Shown here piece by piece: positions 13,217 to 24,404 of a DNA stretch of 64,000 nucleotides. Location of the stretch: assembly GCF_008831285.2 (NCBI RefSeq), contig NC_045143.1:5031503-5095502 (forward strand), written 5' to 3'. Position numbers and translations under genes: made by a program. Source of the stretch: Nymphaea colorata (Eukaryota; Streptophyta; Magnoliopsida; Nymphaeales; Nymphaeaceae). The stretch's first letter is position 1. Each line of letters begins with the position of its first letter. The notes under the pieces were generated by a model. The model saw nothing but the letters and a program-made list of their open reading frames with translations, did not search any database and had not been told where the DNA came from.

Positions 13217-13420
13217 AGCGCCTAGTATCCCTTATGTATGTAGTTAACATGATTTAGTTTTAAAAAATGGCATGTCATTCTCGTAAACGAACAAACTTCA
13301 GTTTTCTAGTATTTATAAGAATTAGTGCACTACGGAGTATTCATTTTCGAAGATATCAAAGTGCTATATTTGAGTTAATATTACAAAATCTAAAACTTGT
13401 CTTTTACCGGAACATATACG

Positions 13421-13537
13421 TAAGTTATGTACAAGGTTAGTTGAATAAAAGATTTGTAGAAAAAAAAAACAATTTTTAAGTCCCAATATATATATACACA
13501 CACCCGTAAATTGTGTATAAGGTTAGTTGAATAAATA
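13421..13537 (+). repeat. Short diverged direct repeat
   Basis: The motif gtaa-tt-tgta-aaggttagttgaataaa occurs at 13421-13448 and again at 13507-13536, separated by an A-run and a TA/CA run. It looks like a small old duplication. Confidence 0.5.
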
Positions 13538-13974
13538 TACAAAACATTGTGGATTTCTCTATCTCGGTTTGGATGGAGAAATCTTTTGTTCTCTCACAAC
13601 ATATCAGCTCATTGCATCAAGCAGCTGTAGTAAAATTTAAATATATGTAGCTAAAAAAGCCATAAAATTGACTCTAGTTATGGAGGAAAAAAAAAACAAC
13701 TGCAACATTATTCCACTGTTCTTCTCTAAAACATAAATTATTCACTAGAAAACAGTGTGGGAAGAGTATCAACCTAAATTTCATTGCTTACATCAAAAAT
13801 CAATTATACGCCCATTCATACAACCTAGAGTTTAAAAAAAAAAAAGACTATTACCTATTTTGTGACTTGCGATTGCAACCCGATAAAAAGAGATGGGAGA
13901 AACAAGAATCAGAAAAAGAAGTAGAAGAGAGAGAGAGAAGGAGGGAGGAAGGGATGGAGAAACGAAAAACAAAC

Positions 13975-14110
13975 AAGCCGATAAGCGAGTTGAGCTCGTG
14001 TAACTCGAACTCAACTTATTTACTACGGAGTTTTAACTCGAGCTTCAACTCGCTCATTTAATAAACGAGTCGAGCTCGAGCCGAGCATATACGAGCGAGT
14101 TAGAGTCAAG
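13975..14110. mobile_element. Fragment of the GAGCTCGA-word MITE family
   Basis: Words such as gagttgagctcgtgtaactcg and cgagtcgagctcgagccgag match the interior of the 491-bp element at 11421. No terminal repeats were recognised, so I call it a truncated or decayed copy. Confidence 0.5.
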
Positions 14111-14254
14111 TCCGCTCCACGATTCATTTCTAAACATACCGATTAATACATTGCATTGGTGTTGAATTACATCCCCTTATGCATTGCATTGAACAGTCGT
14201 GAATGGACAGAGCTCAGAGCTTAAGATGTTCAAGATGGTTGGAAGATTTCAACT

Positions 14255-14256
<2 letters not shown>

Positions 14257-14298
<42 letters not shown>

Positions 14299-14468
14299 AT
14301 GTCAACGGATTGGATACATCTTTAATCATATCCGCTTTTTTGGATATTCATATATTCAGATTCGGATTCAGATTCGAATTCGAATAAAGCAAAGTCATAT
14401 CTGAATCCGAAATCTGATTTTACAATCTGAATCCGATCTGAATTCGAATTCGAATATATTGACATCTA
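14257..14468. mobile_element. Short TAGGGATGTCAA-ended MITE next to an (AT)n tract
   Basis: The element proper is 14294-14468 (175 bp). It begins TAGGGATGTCAACGGATTGG and ends TTGACATCTA, an imperfect inverted repeat. The interior is built of GATTCGGATTC and GAATTCGAAT words. It lies inside an AT tract (14257-14293 on the left), so the flanking tatatata on both sides fits an 8-bp duplication but proves little. Confidence 0.6.
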
Positions 14469-15213
14469 TATATATAAACATTACCACCACAGAAGGGAGT
14501 TTACTGAATATGATCAAACAATGAAGTCTGCGTCATAGTTACTGTAGTACCGTGCTTGGCAGCGTAGGAAAAAAATAAATGATGGCACGTGATCGGCAGA
14601 GAAGAGAGACCGAGGCAAGTGTAATGAGCTCCATGCTTGAACCTTTCGAGCTCAAAAGGACAGTCAGTCGCCTTTCTTTTCACCAAAAATATCCAGAACG
14701 TACCTATAGAAGAAGAAGGTGTTCTTAAATTAATACCGAACGACCTAAGTTCACCCTTTAAATCTTCGTGTTTGATGTTGAACTCATCGATGGCTGATAT
14801 TGTTCTCGTCAAATTTATATCGGATGATTAATTTACTGACTTTATCTGACAAAATTTGGCAGAGTGATCCTTTTTTTTTTAATTTTTGTTTCAAATAAAT
14901 GTATACTAACATATTTTTAAATTTGGCAGCACAATCTAGTCTTATAGTTATGATCTTAAGAATGGATTGATGCTACACATATACTAAGTTGGTCATTTGT
15001 TGTTAGATCTTATAGGTGTTTTTATATTTTTAAAAAATGAATGGCCTCTATGTCATGGTAATAAAAAAACAATATTTTCCATTAAAACAACTTGAATCAA
15101 AACATGTTTTATATAAAAAAGTCTTTAAAATATATTAAAATGTTTATATAATTATATTGTATTTAAAATAGTTTTTGAACAAAAAGGGTCTGGTTTTAAT
15201 CAACTTTTTTTTT

Positions 15214-15320
<107 letters not shown>

Positions 15321-16179
15321 TTTGGTGACATAACGAACTTGAGTCATTGTTGTAAAATCTGATTTATACATTAGAATTTTACGATTTTTTTTAAATATAT
15401 AAATTCAGTGCATGTGCACATACACAGAGATAAATAATGAGAAAGAGAGATTCAAAGGCTTATCCTTATCAAATCAAGGGATTAGATTCTAATTATTTGG
15501 TCAATGCTGATTAAAAAATTCAAAACAACTCTAGAAGTTTATAACGTTACAAAAATATATATGTTTCTTACCATTAGTAAATTTTTATAATTTTTCACCT
15601 TAGCAAGATATATTTAAAAAAAAAAGCCAATGAGAAGAAGTATTAATAATTGGGAGCATCCGAATACATGTCAGTTATGCATGTGACGCCAAATGATGCT
15701 AAATAATGTCGTGCCACACAAGAAATGATCCCCCATTTGAAGGAGGCAAGTCATGCAAACATGTGAAGAACAAAAGGGAAGAAGGAAAAAGAAAAGCACA
15801 TGAGCACTTGGGAAGCTGTCACAAAATTGGAATCCGTGTCACAAATATGTGAAAAGAAAAGAGAATCGAGATGATCTTATGTTTTAAACAAATATAAATT
15901 TGTTGAATCGATCGTCAGTCGACCGAAAATTAAAAAAAAATGTTGAGAAAATAGAAAAAATTATAAGCTTTAATTAAACTGAAAGCAATCTTATAACATT
16001 TAAAAATAGTTAAAAGACAACATGACGCCCTTAAATCGAATATGGCCCGAATGGGTTGGAACCGAGGATTGAGGCTGAAAAATTCTAGGGTAGGGCCCGC
16101 CGATGTTTGAAGATCCGGTTATAATAAATAAATATTTTGTAAATATAAAATATATTTTTAATAAGAAACAATTTTTTTA

Positions 16180-16344
16180 AAATGCTATCTGATGGAATCC
16201 AAATTGTAAATTCAGATTTCAAATTTGGATATGACTTTTTAATTCATATTCTAATTTGAATTTGAATCTGAATATGTGAATATATGAAAAAACAGATATA
16301 GTTAAGAGTATATACGACTCAAGTCTGATCCGTTGACATCCCTA
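16180..16344. mobile_element. TAGGGATGTCAACGG-family MITE, one recognisable end
   Basis: The right end reads CGTTGACATCCCTA at 16331-16344, the complement of the left end at 14294. Upstream words (tccaaattgtaaattcag, aatttgaatttgaatctg) are of the same type as the interior of the 14294 element. The left end is not clear. Confidence 0.45.
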
Positions 16345-17528
16345 CTTAGACAAAGACATCAATAATTTAGCCAGCTAATGTACAACTGCTCATGTCGGTG
16401 GTAGAGCTAGAAATCTCAGTAAGAAAGGGTAAAAGGGTCATTTTCTTTCTCATATAATTGAAACCCAAATTGGTCATGGAGAGAGAAAGAGGGTCGCTTG
16501 GACCTAAAGGAGAGATACTCAAGTCGATCTCCTGTTTGACAGACTCCCACTTTGATCATCAAATTGGTAGTAAACAGTGGGGATGTTGGATCATTTCATC
16601 ACAAGTGATTCAGCAGATGAACAGATATGTTCTTAATGTAAGCGGTACTTTAAAAAACTTCACAATAATCTATCTACATTTTCAACCTGAAAATTCAAGT
16701 TAATAAGAAGATGGTTCAACAGTCCCTTTCTTACCAAGTGAACCATATTAAATATATTTGATTTGGTCCACATACTTGGTTTGGAAAGGTGTCACACTTA
16801 TCTAATTACATTGTACTAATATATATATATATTAATAATGATACTGCCAAGGACATGAATCCTCATAGAATAATATTCCACCGATCTTACAATTCCACCT
16901 GAATCACCTTCCCCGTCATTTTTCTATGTGGGGTCTGCTCCTTTGACACCTCCATGCAAATATGAGGTCCAAACCATGGCTCAAGTTCTTAATCCAGCCC
17001 CATCAATTCGAGTAATCATCTTTATTTTCAAATTTTTAGTTATAAATTCATTATTTTTAGATTACTCTTACTTATAAGTGGATGTACAACATGGACCTAT
17101 AAATTCATCATGCACCACCAATGTCTTTACTAAATAACAAAAACATTTTGGAAGATTTGATTTTGCAGCAAACATTCGACCCTCGTTTTCTCTTGTGAAG
17201 ATAAAACCAAGTGCCTTGTTTCATAATAAATCATGTTATTGATATGTTAAAAGTTATTCCATTTTTCTTGCCTCCACGATCATGGGATACATCTGTATGT
17301 ATTAGTGATAGCAGCAGTGCACACTGAAAGCTTGCTTTAATGGAACTTTCTTGAGAGCCACAGTTCCACGACTTTTTCTGCATCATATTATGTGGACCCT
17401 CGTTTGCCAGAGTTGGCCTATCTATCTCGCTTGACCTTTTTCTTTATCTTCATGAACAACATGATATAATATGAGTATTACTTTTTATTCAACCACGACA
17501 AAAATTATGTAATCTAAGAACATAATCT

Positions 17529-17627
17529 TCTTCTTACCAAACACTTTAGCTTTTACTGGTAAGTTCTGCAATCTCTTTCTTCTTACCAAACACTTTAGCT
17601 TTTACTGGTAAGTTCTGCAATCTCTTC
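17529..17627 (+). repeat. Two tandem copies of a 49-bp unit upstream of the CBL gene
   Basis: The unit (ttcttaccaaacactttagc, then ttttactggtaagttctgca, then atctctt) is present twice at a period of 49 bp, with almost no differences. It lies about 0.8 kb upstream of the CBL start codon and may be promoter or leader. Each copy contains a TGGTAAGT string that matches a 5' splice site. Confidence 0.85.
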
Positions 17628-18346
17628 CTGCATGCCTTGTTTTTGTCTTGTGTGATTTGTTATACTCTTTGGTGAGTAATTTCCTGTTCACTTTCTAACT
17701 CCCTCTTTTCACTTTTCCTTTTATTTTTCACGTGAATGGATAAGGTGGAAGGACAAGCTTTAGATCAAGTTTTTGGAAGAAGGAAAGGTGAGTTTGGCTT
17801 TCGTGAAGTGGGTCTGAATCTCCAGCAAATCGCACGTTTTCCTTCGAGATCGTGACTCCCCAAACGCGATCAGCCAAACGAGAACGTGGCAGAGAAGAGC
17901 TAGCAATGGCGGTGGCGGAAAACGATGTGGCCACCCGACGACTCGTGTTCCTTGCCGCCTGGGCAAGGGGGGACCCAAGAACGCAGGCTTTCCATTTCCT
18001 GAACATCGTCGGATTGTTCGAGGAGACGCTCTCGTGGCCGTCGGATGCGGATGCTGGGCAGCCTGCCGTCGCTGTTCCAGACACGCAACGTTAATAACGA
18101 GCGTTCAAACAAAATCCAATTATGAGTTCGCGTTCAATTTAAATTATGACTCTCTCATTCAAACCATCGTCTGTCTCTCTCTCTCTCTTAGCTGTAGAAG
18201 AGAACAGACGGTTTCGTGACTGTGCTTCTCTCCTGTTAATGGCTCCTCCTTCTAACTACTCTGTACGGAGGACTTGGTTCCTTTTTGCTTCCGTTTGTTT
18301 TACTTAGTTCGCTTCTTTTTTTTCTTTGGTGCCATTTGGTGGCAGA

Positions 18347-18490
18347 ATGGGACTTTTGATCGGATTTCCCGGCTTATTTTTGTTGTTGTTCTTGGTGGTG
18401 GTGGCGGTGGTGGATGATCCAGGGATGGAGCTCGCTGACAATGAGCGAGAAGTTATGCTGTGCGTTGATTCCGGTGGTGGCGATCCTTGA
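18347..18490 (+). promoter_or_regulatory. Upstream ORF overlapping the CBL start codon
   Basis: An ATG at 18347 opens a 47-codon frame that ends at TGA 18488-18490, out of frame with and overlapping the CBL start at 18414. The peptide begins MGLLIGFPGLFLLLFLVVVA, a signal-peptide-like hydrophobic run. Its context (A at -3, G at +4) is better than that of the CBL ATG at 18414 (T at -3). If the mature leader includes this ATG, it should depress CBL translation or divert ribosomes. A pyrimidine stretch ending ggtggcag just upstream could instead be the 3' end of a leader intron. Confidence 0.5.
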
Positions 18491-21400
18491 CGTGATTGTG
18501 AGCGCCTGCGTCGGGTGCTTCGATCATCAAATCAGGAGGAAGCCTGCCCGCCAACTGGCCGATGCCGAGCGCCTTGCGATGAACACGCCCTGTAAGTTTG
18601 TAAACTGTCCTTCTCGACCCTCCTCCTTGCCGCTAAACTGCCCTTTTGCTTCTTGGTCCATGTTTGGTTCGCCGTCTACTTTAAGCTGTGTCACATTGAC
18701 GGTTTATGACGTGTCCTTTTGCTGTTCTCTTTTGTCCGTTTACCTTTTTTCTGCTCTTCTTTCTGTAATGGTGAACTTTTGCAGTTAATGTGAATGAGGT
18801 CGAAGCATTGTATGAACTATTTAAGAAGGTGAGCAATTCGTTGATCGAGGACGGGCTGATACATAAGGTGCTAGATCTTCTTCTTCTCTCTGAGCGTTGC
18901 TCGTTTACTTCAGTCCAATTGGTTCTTTTCTTTCGTTCATTGGATGATCTGGAGATGGACGGGATGATTCTTTAGTAAGATGGAGAGTTTCTTGAAAGGT
19001 GGTTGGGTATTTATTTTTGACAGGTGCAATGACTGTGCTATCTGTCTGCATTTGGAACTTTTATTTGGATTTTGCAGCTAGTTGGTAGTAGATGAATGTT
19101 ATATCACGTTTGGAATAAGGAATTTTTTATGTTTCTCTCAGTGCAGTGACATAGATCTTTTAGACCAGTAGATATATGATCAATTATTTACTGCTTTAGT
19201 TCTCAGCTTGCTTTGATTGATTGACGTAAAATAGATTCTAGGTCGTAATCGTTCTTGTGGTTCTGCCTTGGGCCATGCCTCACATTGCCAAACTCGTGCG
19301 TGCTAGTGAATGTGTGCAAGTAAATAACATAAGTCTCACCCCTTTGCTGATGATGCGCTTGATGTGCATACTTTTATGCCAAAGATACTGGTGCAAGCTC
19401 TCCTTGCTGGAGTTCTGAGATTTTGTCTTGAGCCCAAAGCACTTACAGTTACCGTTGATTGAGGAAGTCTGATTGCCTTCTTGCCCATTGGCGAGTGCAG
19501 AAGGCGATATTTGTCAAAGTACACATTGGGTATAGTACGGTCTCTGAAGTGGCTTCGTGTATTATGCAATGTATCATGATGGTTATGAAATGGTTTTGTG
19601 TTAAACGCTAGATACTTGTACAAGTATGTTATATACTTGCATTTGGACTTTGTTAAACCACATCGAGTGCTACAAATTTTATTTGGTTGATGTGAAGCAA
19701 TATGGTTAGTCCTTTGAATTTTTTTTCATCTTCTTTTTTCCAGGAAGAACTTCAACTTGCCTTGTTCAATACTTCATTCGGTGAGAACCTTTTCATTGAC
19801 AGGGTAAGAGAAACACTATAGTCCTTTTCTCATTGATAACGCTCTCACATCATCCCTCGTTACCACATATGGTGGTCTATTTTCCATAAGTTAATTCATG
19901 GTATGGAATTATAAAGTGGAAAATGTTGTAGATATTGAGATACTCAAGTTATTAAAAGGCAGCACATGGTGTTATCAATATCTTTTTTTTTTCCGATAGA
20001 AGGTGATACTGCAGTAAAATTAAAATGTGTGTTGATGAGAGATGGTAAATCTGCGAATAAGAATCATGGATTACTATTGGTTCTATGATATCTAGAAACT
20101 TAGTTTAGCACCTCTATGACAGCGTGTTTGAAGTCTACTTTTGTGGACATTTTTAGAGAATAAGGCTGCTGTACCACCTTCCTCTTTTCTTCCTTTAATC
20201 CACAGTCCACGCCCTTCAAATGTGGGTTCTCAACTATAAATAAAGGAGAAATCTTATTGAGATATTCAAATGCACCCTAACTAGATTCTAACTTGTAGAA
20301 ATATTCTGCAAAAACATGGGAAGGAACTTTTGCTGTTCTTGATGTTTATTTAGTCAATGCACTATATATGTCTGGGGAGGGGGAAGATTAAGCCAACTTG
20401 CCCCTAGAGACCTAGTGCCCATGGGATTTGAGTTGATGACATGCCCCAACCAGCTATGCTAACCCCACCTTGGGCCACTGTATCTGTTTGGAGAGTTACT
20501 TAATTTTCTGATCTCTCAAGATTAATTGTTAATTTAGATGGTTTTTCATTTTCAGATTCTTTTCATTTTTGTTATAGATATGTGTGTGTATGCATTTTTT
20601 CCACTTTATGACAATACACTGTTGAAAACTTGAAATCTCTCTCTTTCTATCTCTCCCCCTTGCTCAATAGTTCCATATACATAAATTGATGCATACACAA
20701 GTAGGTGCTTGATAAAGAACTTAAAAATGTGATCATGGTATTTTTAGTCCTCTATGGAAGGAAAGGATAAAGTCAAGCATCACTTTGCAATGAACAATGA
20801 ACTATCTCTGAAAAATTGTCAAACTCAAATTTGCTGTCCATGGAACAGCATCCTTCATAATGTATGTTAAATTGCTTTCATTTCTTGTATCTACCTCATC
20901 TGCCTTTTGACGATTTGTTTTTGTTTTCAGCATTAATAAATAGGGGGCAATGTCTTCTTGGTTTAATTCTGAAAGTAATTTTTAATCCAAAGAAATTTAG
21001 TTCATTTCTTGCTTCCTCTCTTTCTTAGGTCTTTGATCTATTTGACGAAAAGAGAAATGGTGTAATTGAATTCGAGGAGTTTGTTCGCTCACTCAGTGTA
21101 TTCCATCCAAATACACCTCTTCAAGAAAAAATTGATTGTAAGAAACTGCAGATATTATGGGACTTTCTGTTTATCCATGTGTTCAAATTCAGATCGAGTA
21201 TGAATCTAACAGTACATCCTTTGCATATTTGAGATGATTTGCAGTTGCATTTAGGCTTTATGATCTGAGACAAACTGGTTTCATAGAGCGTGAAGAAGTA
21301 AGATTTCTTGTGCTCAAACTATCTCTTTTCTGAGTCTTTTCTTTTTGTTCATCATCATTGCACTCATACAACATCCACAGAAGGATATGCCGTATGAAGA

Positions 21401-24400
21401 AAATTGTTGGGATGCATTTTCACCTGTCACACACAAGATTCACTAGTATGCATACCTTACAGTCGATCTATATCACAAAAACACGTTCCTTAGCATTTAT
21501 ATTTATTCAGTGTTCACCATAAATGCTGTGCTGTTGTTGCATTTATTTTTTGGTGGTATTAACTGTCCTTGATTCTTGATATTTTTTCTCTTAAGATTTG
21601 TCATCAAATACATTGTATTTCTATCTTCACTCTTCAGCTTAGAGAAGCCATATGCATATTTGTCTCTTTGAATTAGAATATGGTTTACATTGACCTTATG
21701 TTGAAATACATGTGACAATTGAAAATTTTTATTTCTCACTTCACAATGGTGATTCTGTGAAACAGCAACTTAATTCATGAGATGATAATTGAACTACTCA
21801 GGAACCATGATAAGTCATGCAAGAAACATCAGAAAGCAAGGCAGTTGTTAGATATTAGCAAAGGGCTGTGATTCATGCAAAACAAGTATCCAATATATAG
21901 AAAGTTACTTAATCCTTCAAGCATCTTCTGTCTTGAAATGATAATCTTCCATGAGTGTAGATGCAGGGTGAGAGATAGGTCTTGTAACTTGGTTGTTTGA
22001 CTAAAGTTTACGGCTAAAAGAGTTTGGGAAGGAAAAGAATGCACGTGATGTTGAAAACTGGGGTTCCACATTTTGATCAAGATACAACACTATAATTAGT
22101 GGCATTGAGTTTGACCATGTAAAACCGAGTCATCAGAGGACTTTATGTCATGTTAAAGAAATAAAGGGAGAATGTGGAAGAAATAAAGGCATTCCTGTAG
22201 TCTCCCTACTTCCAAGCAATCAGAGGACTTTATGTCATGTTAAAGAAATAAAGGGAGAATGAGTGAAAACCTTTGAACATCTAATGTCTACAATGCCAAA
22301 TGACTAAGGTCAACTGTCGCCATAACCAGTGATGGGGGTTGGAATACATGGTCCTTACAATCAACTAAGCATAAATAATTGCTCAAATTCCTTAGTCGAT
22401 CCTTCAGTTTGAATGTAAAAGGTAATGGTAATAGCTGCATCATTTGATTTGATGGACTTCAATATTATTGCACTTGATTTCAAGTTTTTCTGAAATGTAT
22501 TAATGAATATGGACTCTTTGAGAAAGTTATCTTGTTTTGTACCTGCTGGTGCTGCTTCAGCTCACCATATTCAGCAGTCAGCTAATGATAAGTGCTTTCC
22601 ACTCAATATATGCACATTAAACTTGGCTTGTACTTGAGTTTAATGTCGTTAAGTGAGTTATCAATTGACAGAGTCATTTGTTTAATCTTATAAACATTTG
22701 TTGGTTATTTCTATGTACAACTTCAAAACTTTTTCTTGCTTTTGATATTAGAAAATGATCTGTACATATGTAGCCATGTCCCCACACGCAAGTTTTATGA
22801 AATTGCTTCACACCTATGTCTGCATCAATCTGCACCTGCACCCATGACAGAATTCTATTTCTTTTCCAGTATGTTTGATTTTTGGTCATATTGATGGTCA
22901 CAAAACGAGAACTTTGGGACTGACAGATGTCATGTATCATGTTAGAATGGTGACTGACCTTTTATAACCTAGTACCTAGTAGGCTGGTACTGTGTGACTG
23001 ATGGTCATTGAACTCTTTTAACAGGTTAAGCAAATGATAGTTGCTATTCTTCGCGAATCGGATATGACATTATCAGATGAACTTCTTGAAGACATTATTG
23101 AGAAGGTAGGATATATTAGTAATAGGTCCGTGGTCCTTATCCTTCATGCATGAAGAACTTGATGCATATAGCGTGGTTTTTTTCTTTTCAGACATTTTTG
23201 GAGGCTGATGCTGACATGGATGGGAAAATAAACAAGGATGACTGGAAGCTGTTTGTTTTACGGCACCCATCTTTGTTGAAAAACATGACCCTCCCTTACT
23301 TAAAGTATGTCACTTTTACCTTTTTTCCTTAAAAATTTTCCCCAAGGATGATATTTTCTCATGCAGATGGATCTTTATCTTTTCCTATTGAATTCATGTA
23401 GCAAGTCCATTATCAATTTATTTGTCAGGTTTTAACTAGGTTTTCCCTGATATGAATCGTTCACATACTCAACGATGTAAACTAGAAACTTCTACAGAGT
23501 AGTTATCTGGTTGTGAAAAAACTTGTTCCTTGTACAAATTAGCATCCTTCTGTCTTAACTGATGACCAACTGTTATGAGGTATGAGATGTCATTGCCAAT
23601 TTCACAGTCTTGCCCAATACTCTGAAGCACTAAAAATATTACTTCTTTTCAACAGGTGAGAAATGTGAAGATATCATGATGGAAAACATGCTTGAATTTT
23701 TGCTAGACTTTCTAAAAGAATATTTTATTTTTATATGTTTGAAATATACATCTTCCAGAGGCACTCAGACCATTAAGAAAAGTCTCTTTTCCATTACTTG
23801 TGTGTTTGAGGCTTCTTCTTTATTGGTTCTTTATGCATTTCAAGTAAAGTACGAAGGAATGTTTTATGTTGCATTATTCTTTATTCTTTCTATTTGATTC
23901 ATATTCCAAACTTCAAATCATTCTCAAGAAAACATACTTTCAACAAGAAAAATCCTGATAAGATTCTTACAAGCAAATGCCATCAACAATATTAGTGCCG
24001 TGATGATCCTAGAAAATCTCAGATTTGGTGGAGTATATTTTTCTCTTTGATACTGATATATTTTTCTGCTTGCTAATGAAGGGCAACACAACACAATAGT
24101 TCCCATTAACATAAATTGTGTTCTTGTGATACAGATCTATCTGGTGTTCCTTTCCATCAGAAACTGTGTCTGTGAACTTTAACTAATTGTTAATTATTTT
24201 TTCTTCTTATAACTAGTAATTGTAGTTTATCGGACTGCCACTTATTTTGTAGGACAGACAGGCTTTCTTTAGTATTATAGCCAGTTCCATTTGATTGGAA
24301 ATTTTATATAAACTGCTTACAAATGTATCCAATTATTCCAAACATGTAGGGACGTCACGACCGTTTTCCCAAGTTTTGTGTTCCATTCTCAAGTGGATGA

Positions 24401-24404
24401 TTAG
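18414..24404 (+). CDS. CBL10: Calcineurin B-like calcium sensor, CBL10 type
   Basis: Eight coding exons join in phase to give 243 residues: 18414-18591, 18785-18867, 19744-19803, 21029-21137, 21245-21297, 23025-23105, 23192-23304 and 24350-24404. All introns are GT-AG. CBLs bind calcium and recruit CIPK kinases. CBL10 types act in salt and ion homeostasis at plasma membrane or tonoplast. The N-terminal hydrophobic helix (about 13-34) replaces the myristoylation motif of CBL1/9 and marks the CBL10 clade. The four EF-hands are an unusual first loop ([14 protein letters not shown], 76-89), [12 protein letters not shown] (113-124), [12 protein letters not shown] (150-161) and [12 protein letters not shown] (194-205). 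The C-terminal FPSF (232-235) is the serine motif phosphorylated by CIPKs. The start is the first in-frame ATG. Met10 (18441) is an alternative with better context. An overlapping upstream ORF precedes it. Confidence 0.93.
20395..20480 (-). mobile_element. Possible tRNA-derived SINE head in CBL10 intron 3
   Basis: Read on the minus strand, a TAGCATAGCTGGTTGGGG string resembles a pol III A box, and AACTCAAATCCC about 20 bases further on resembles a B box. Box spacing is tighter than in most tRNAs, and no tail or target duplication was defined. This is a suggestion only. Confidence 0.3.
22132..22261 (+). repeat. About 42-bp direct repeat at 87-bp spacing in CBL10 intron 5
   Basis: The string beginning atcagaggactttatgtcat and running through gttaaagaaataaagggagaatg occurs at 22132-22174 and again, identical, at 22219-22261. 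The duplication is recent because no differences are seen. Confidence 0.85.

Noticed and set aside
17852-18094. GC-rich 80-codon + frame before CBL10
   Set aside because: No homology, and overlapping frames of similar length occur on the minus strand. It is better explained as GC-rich promoter or leader.
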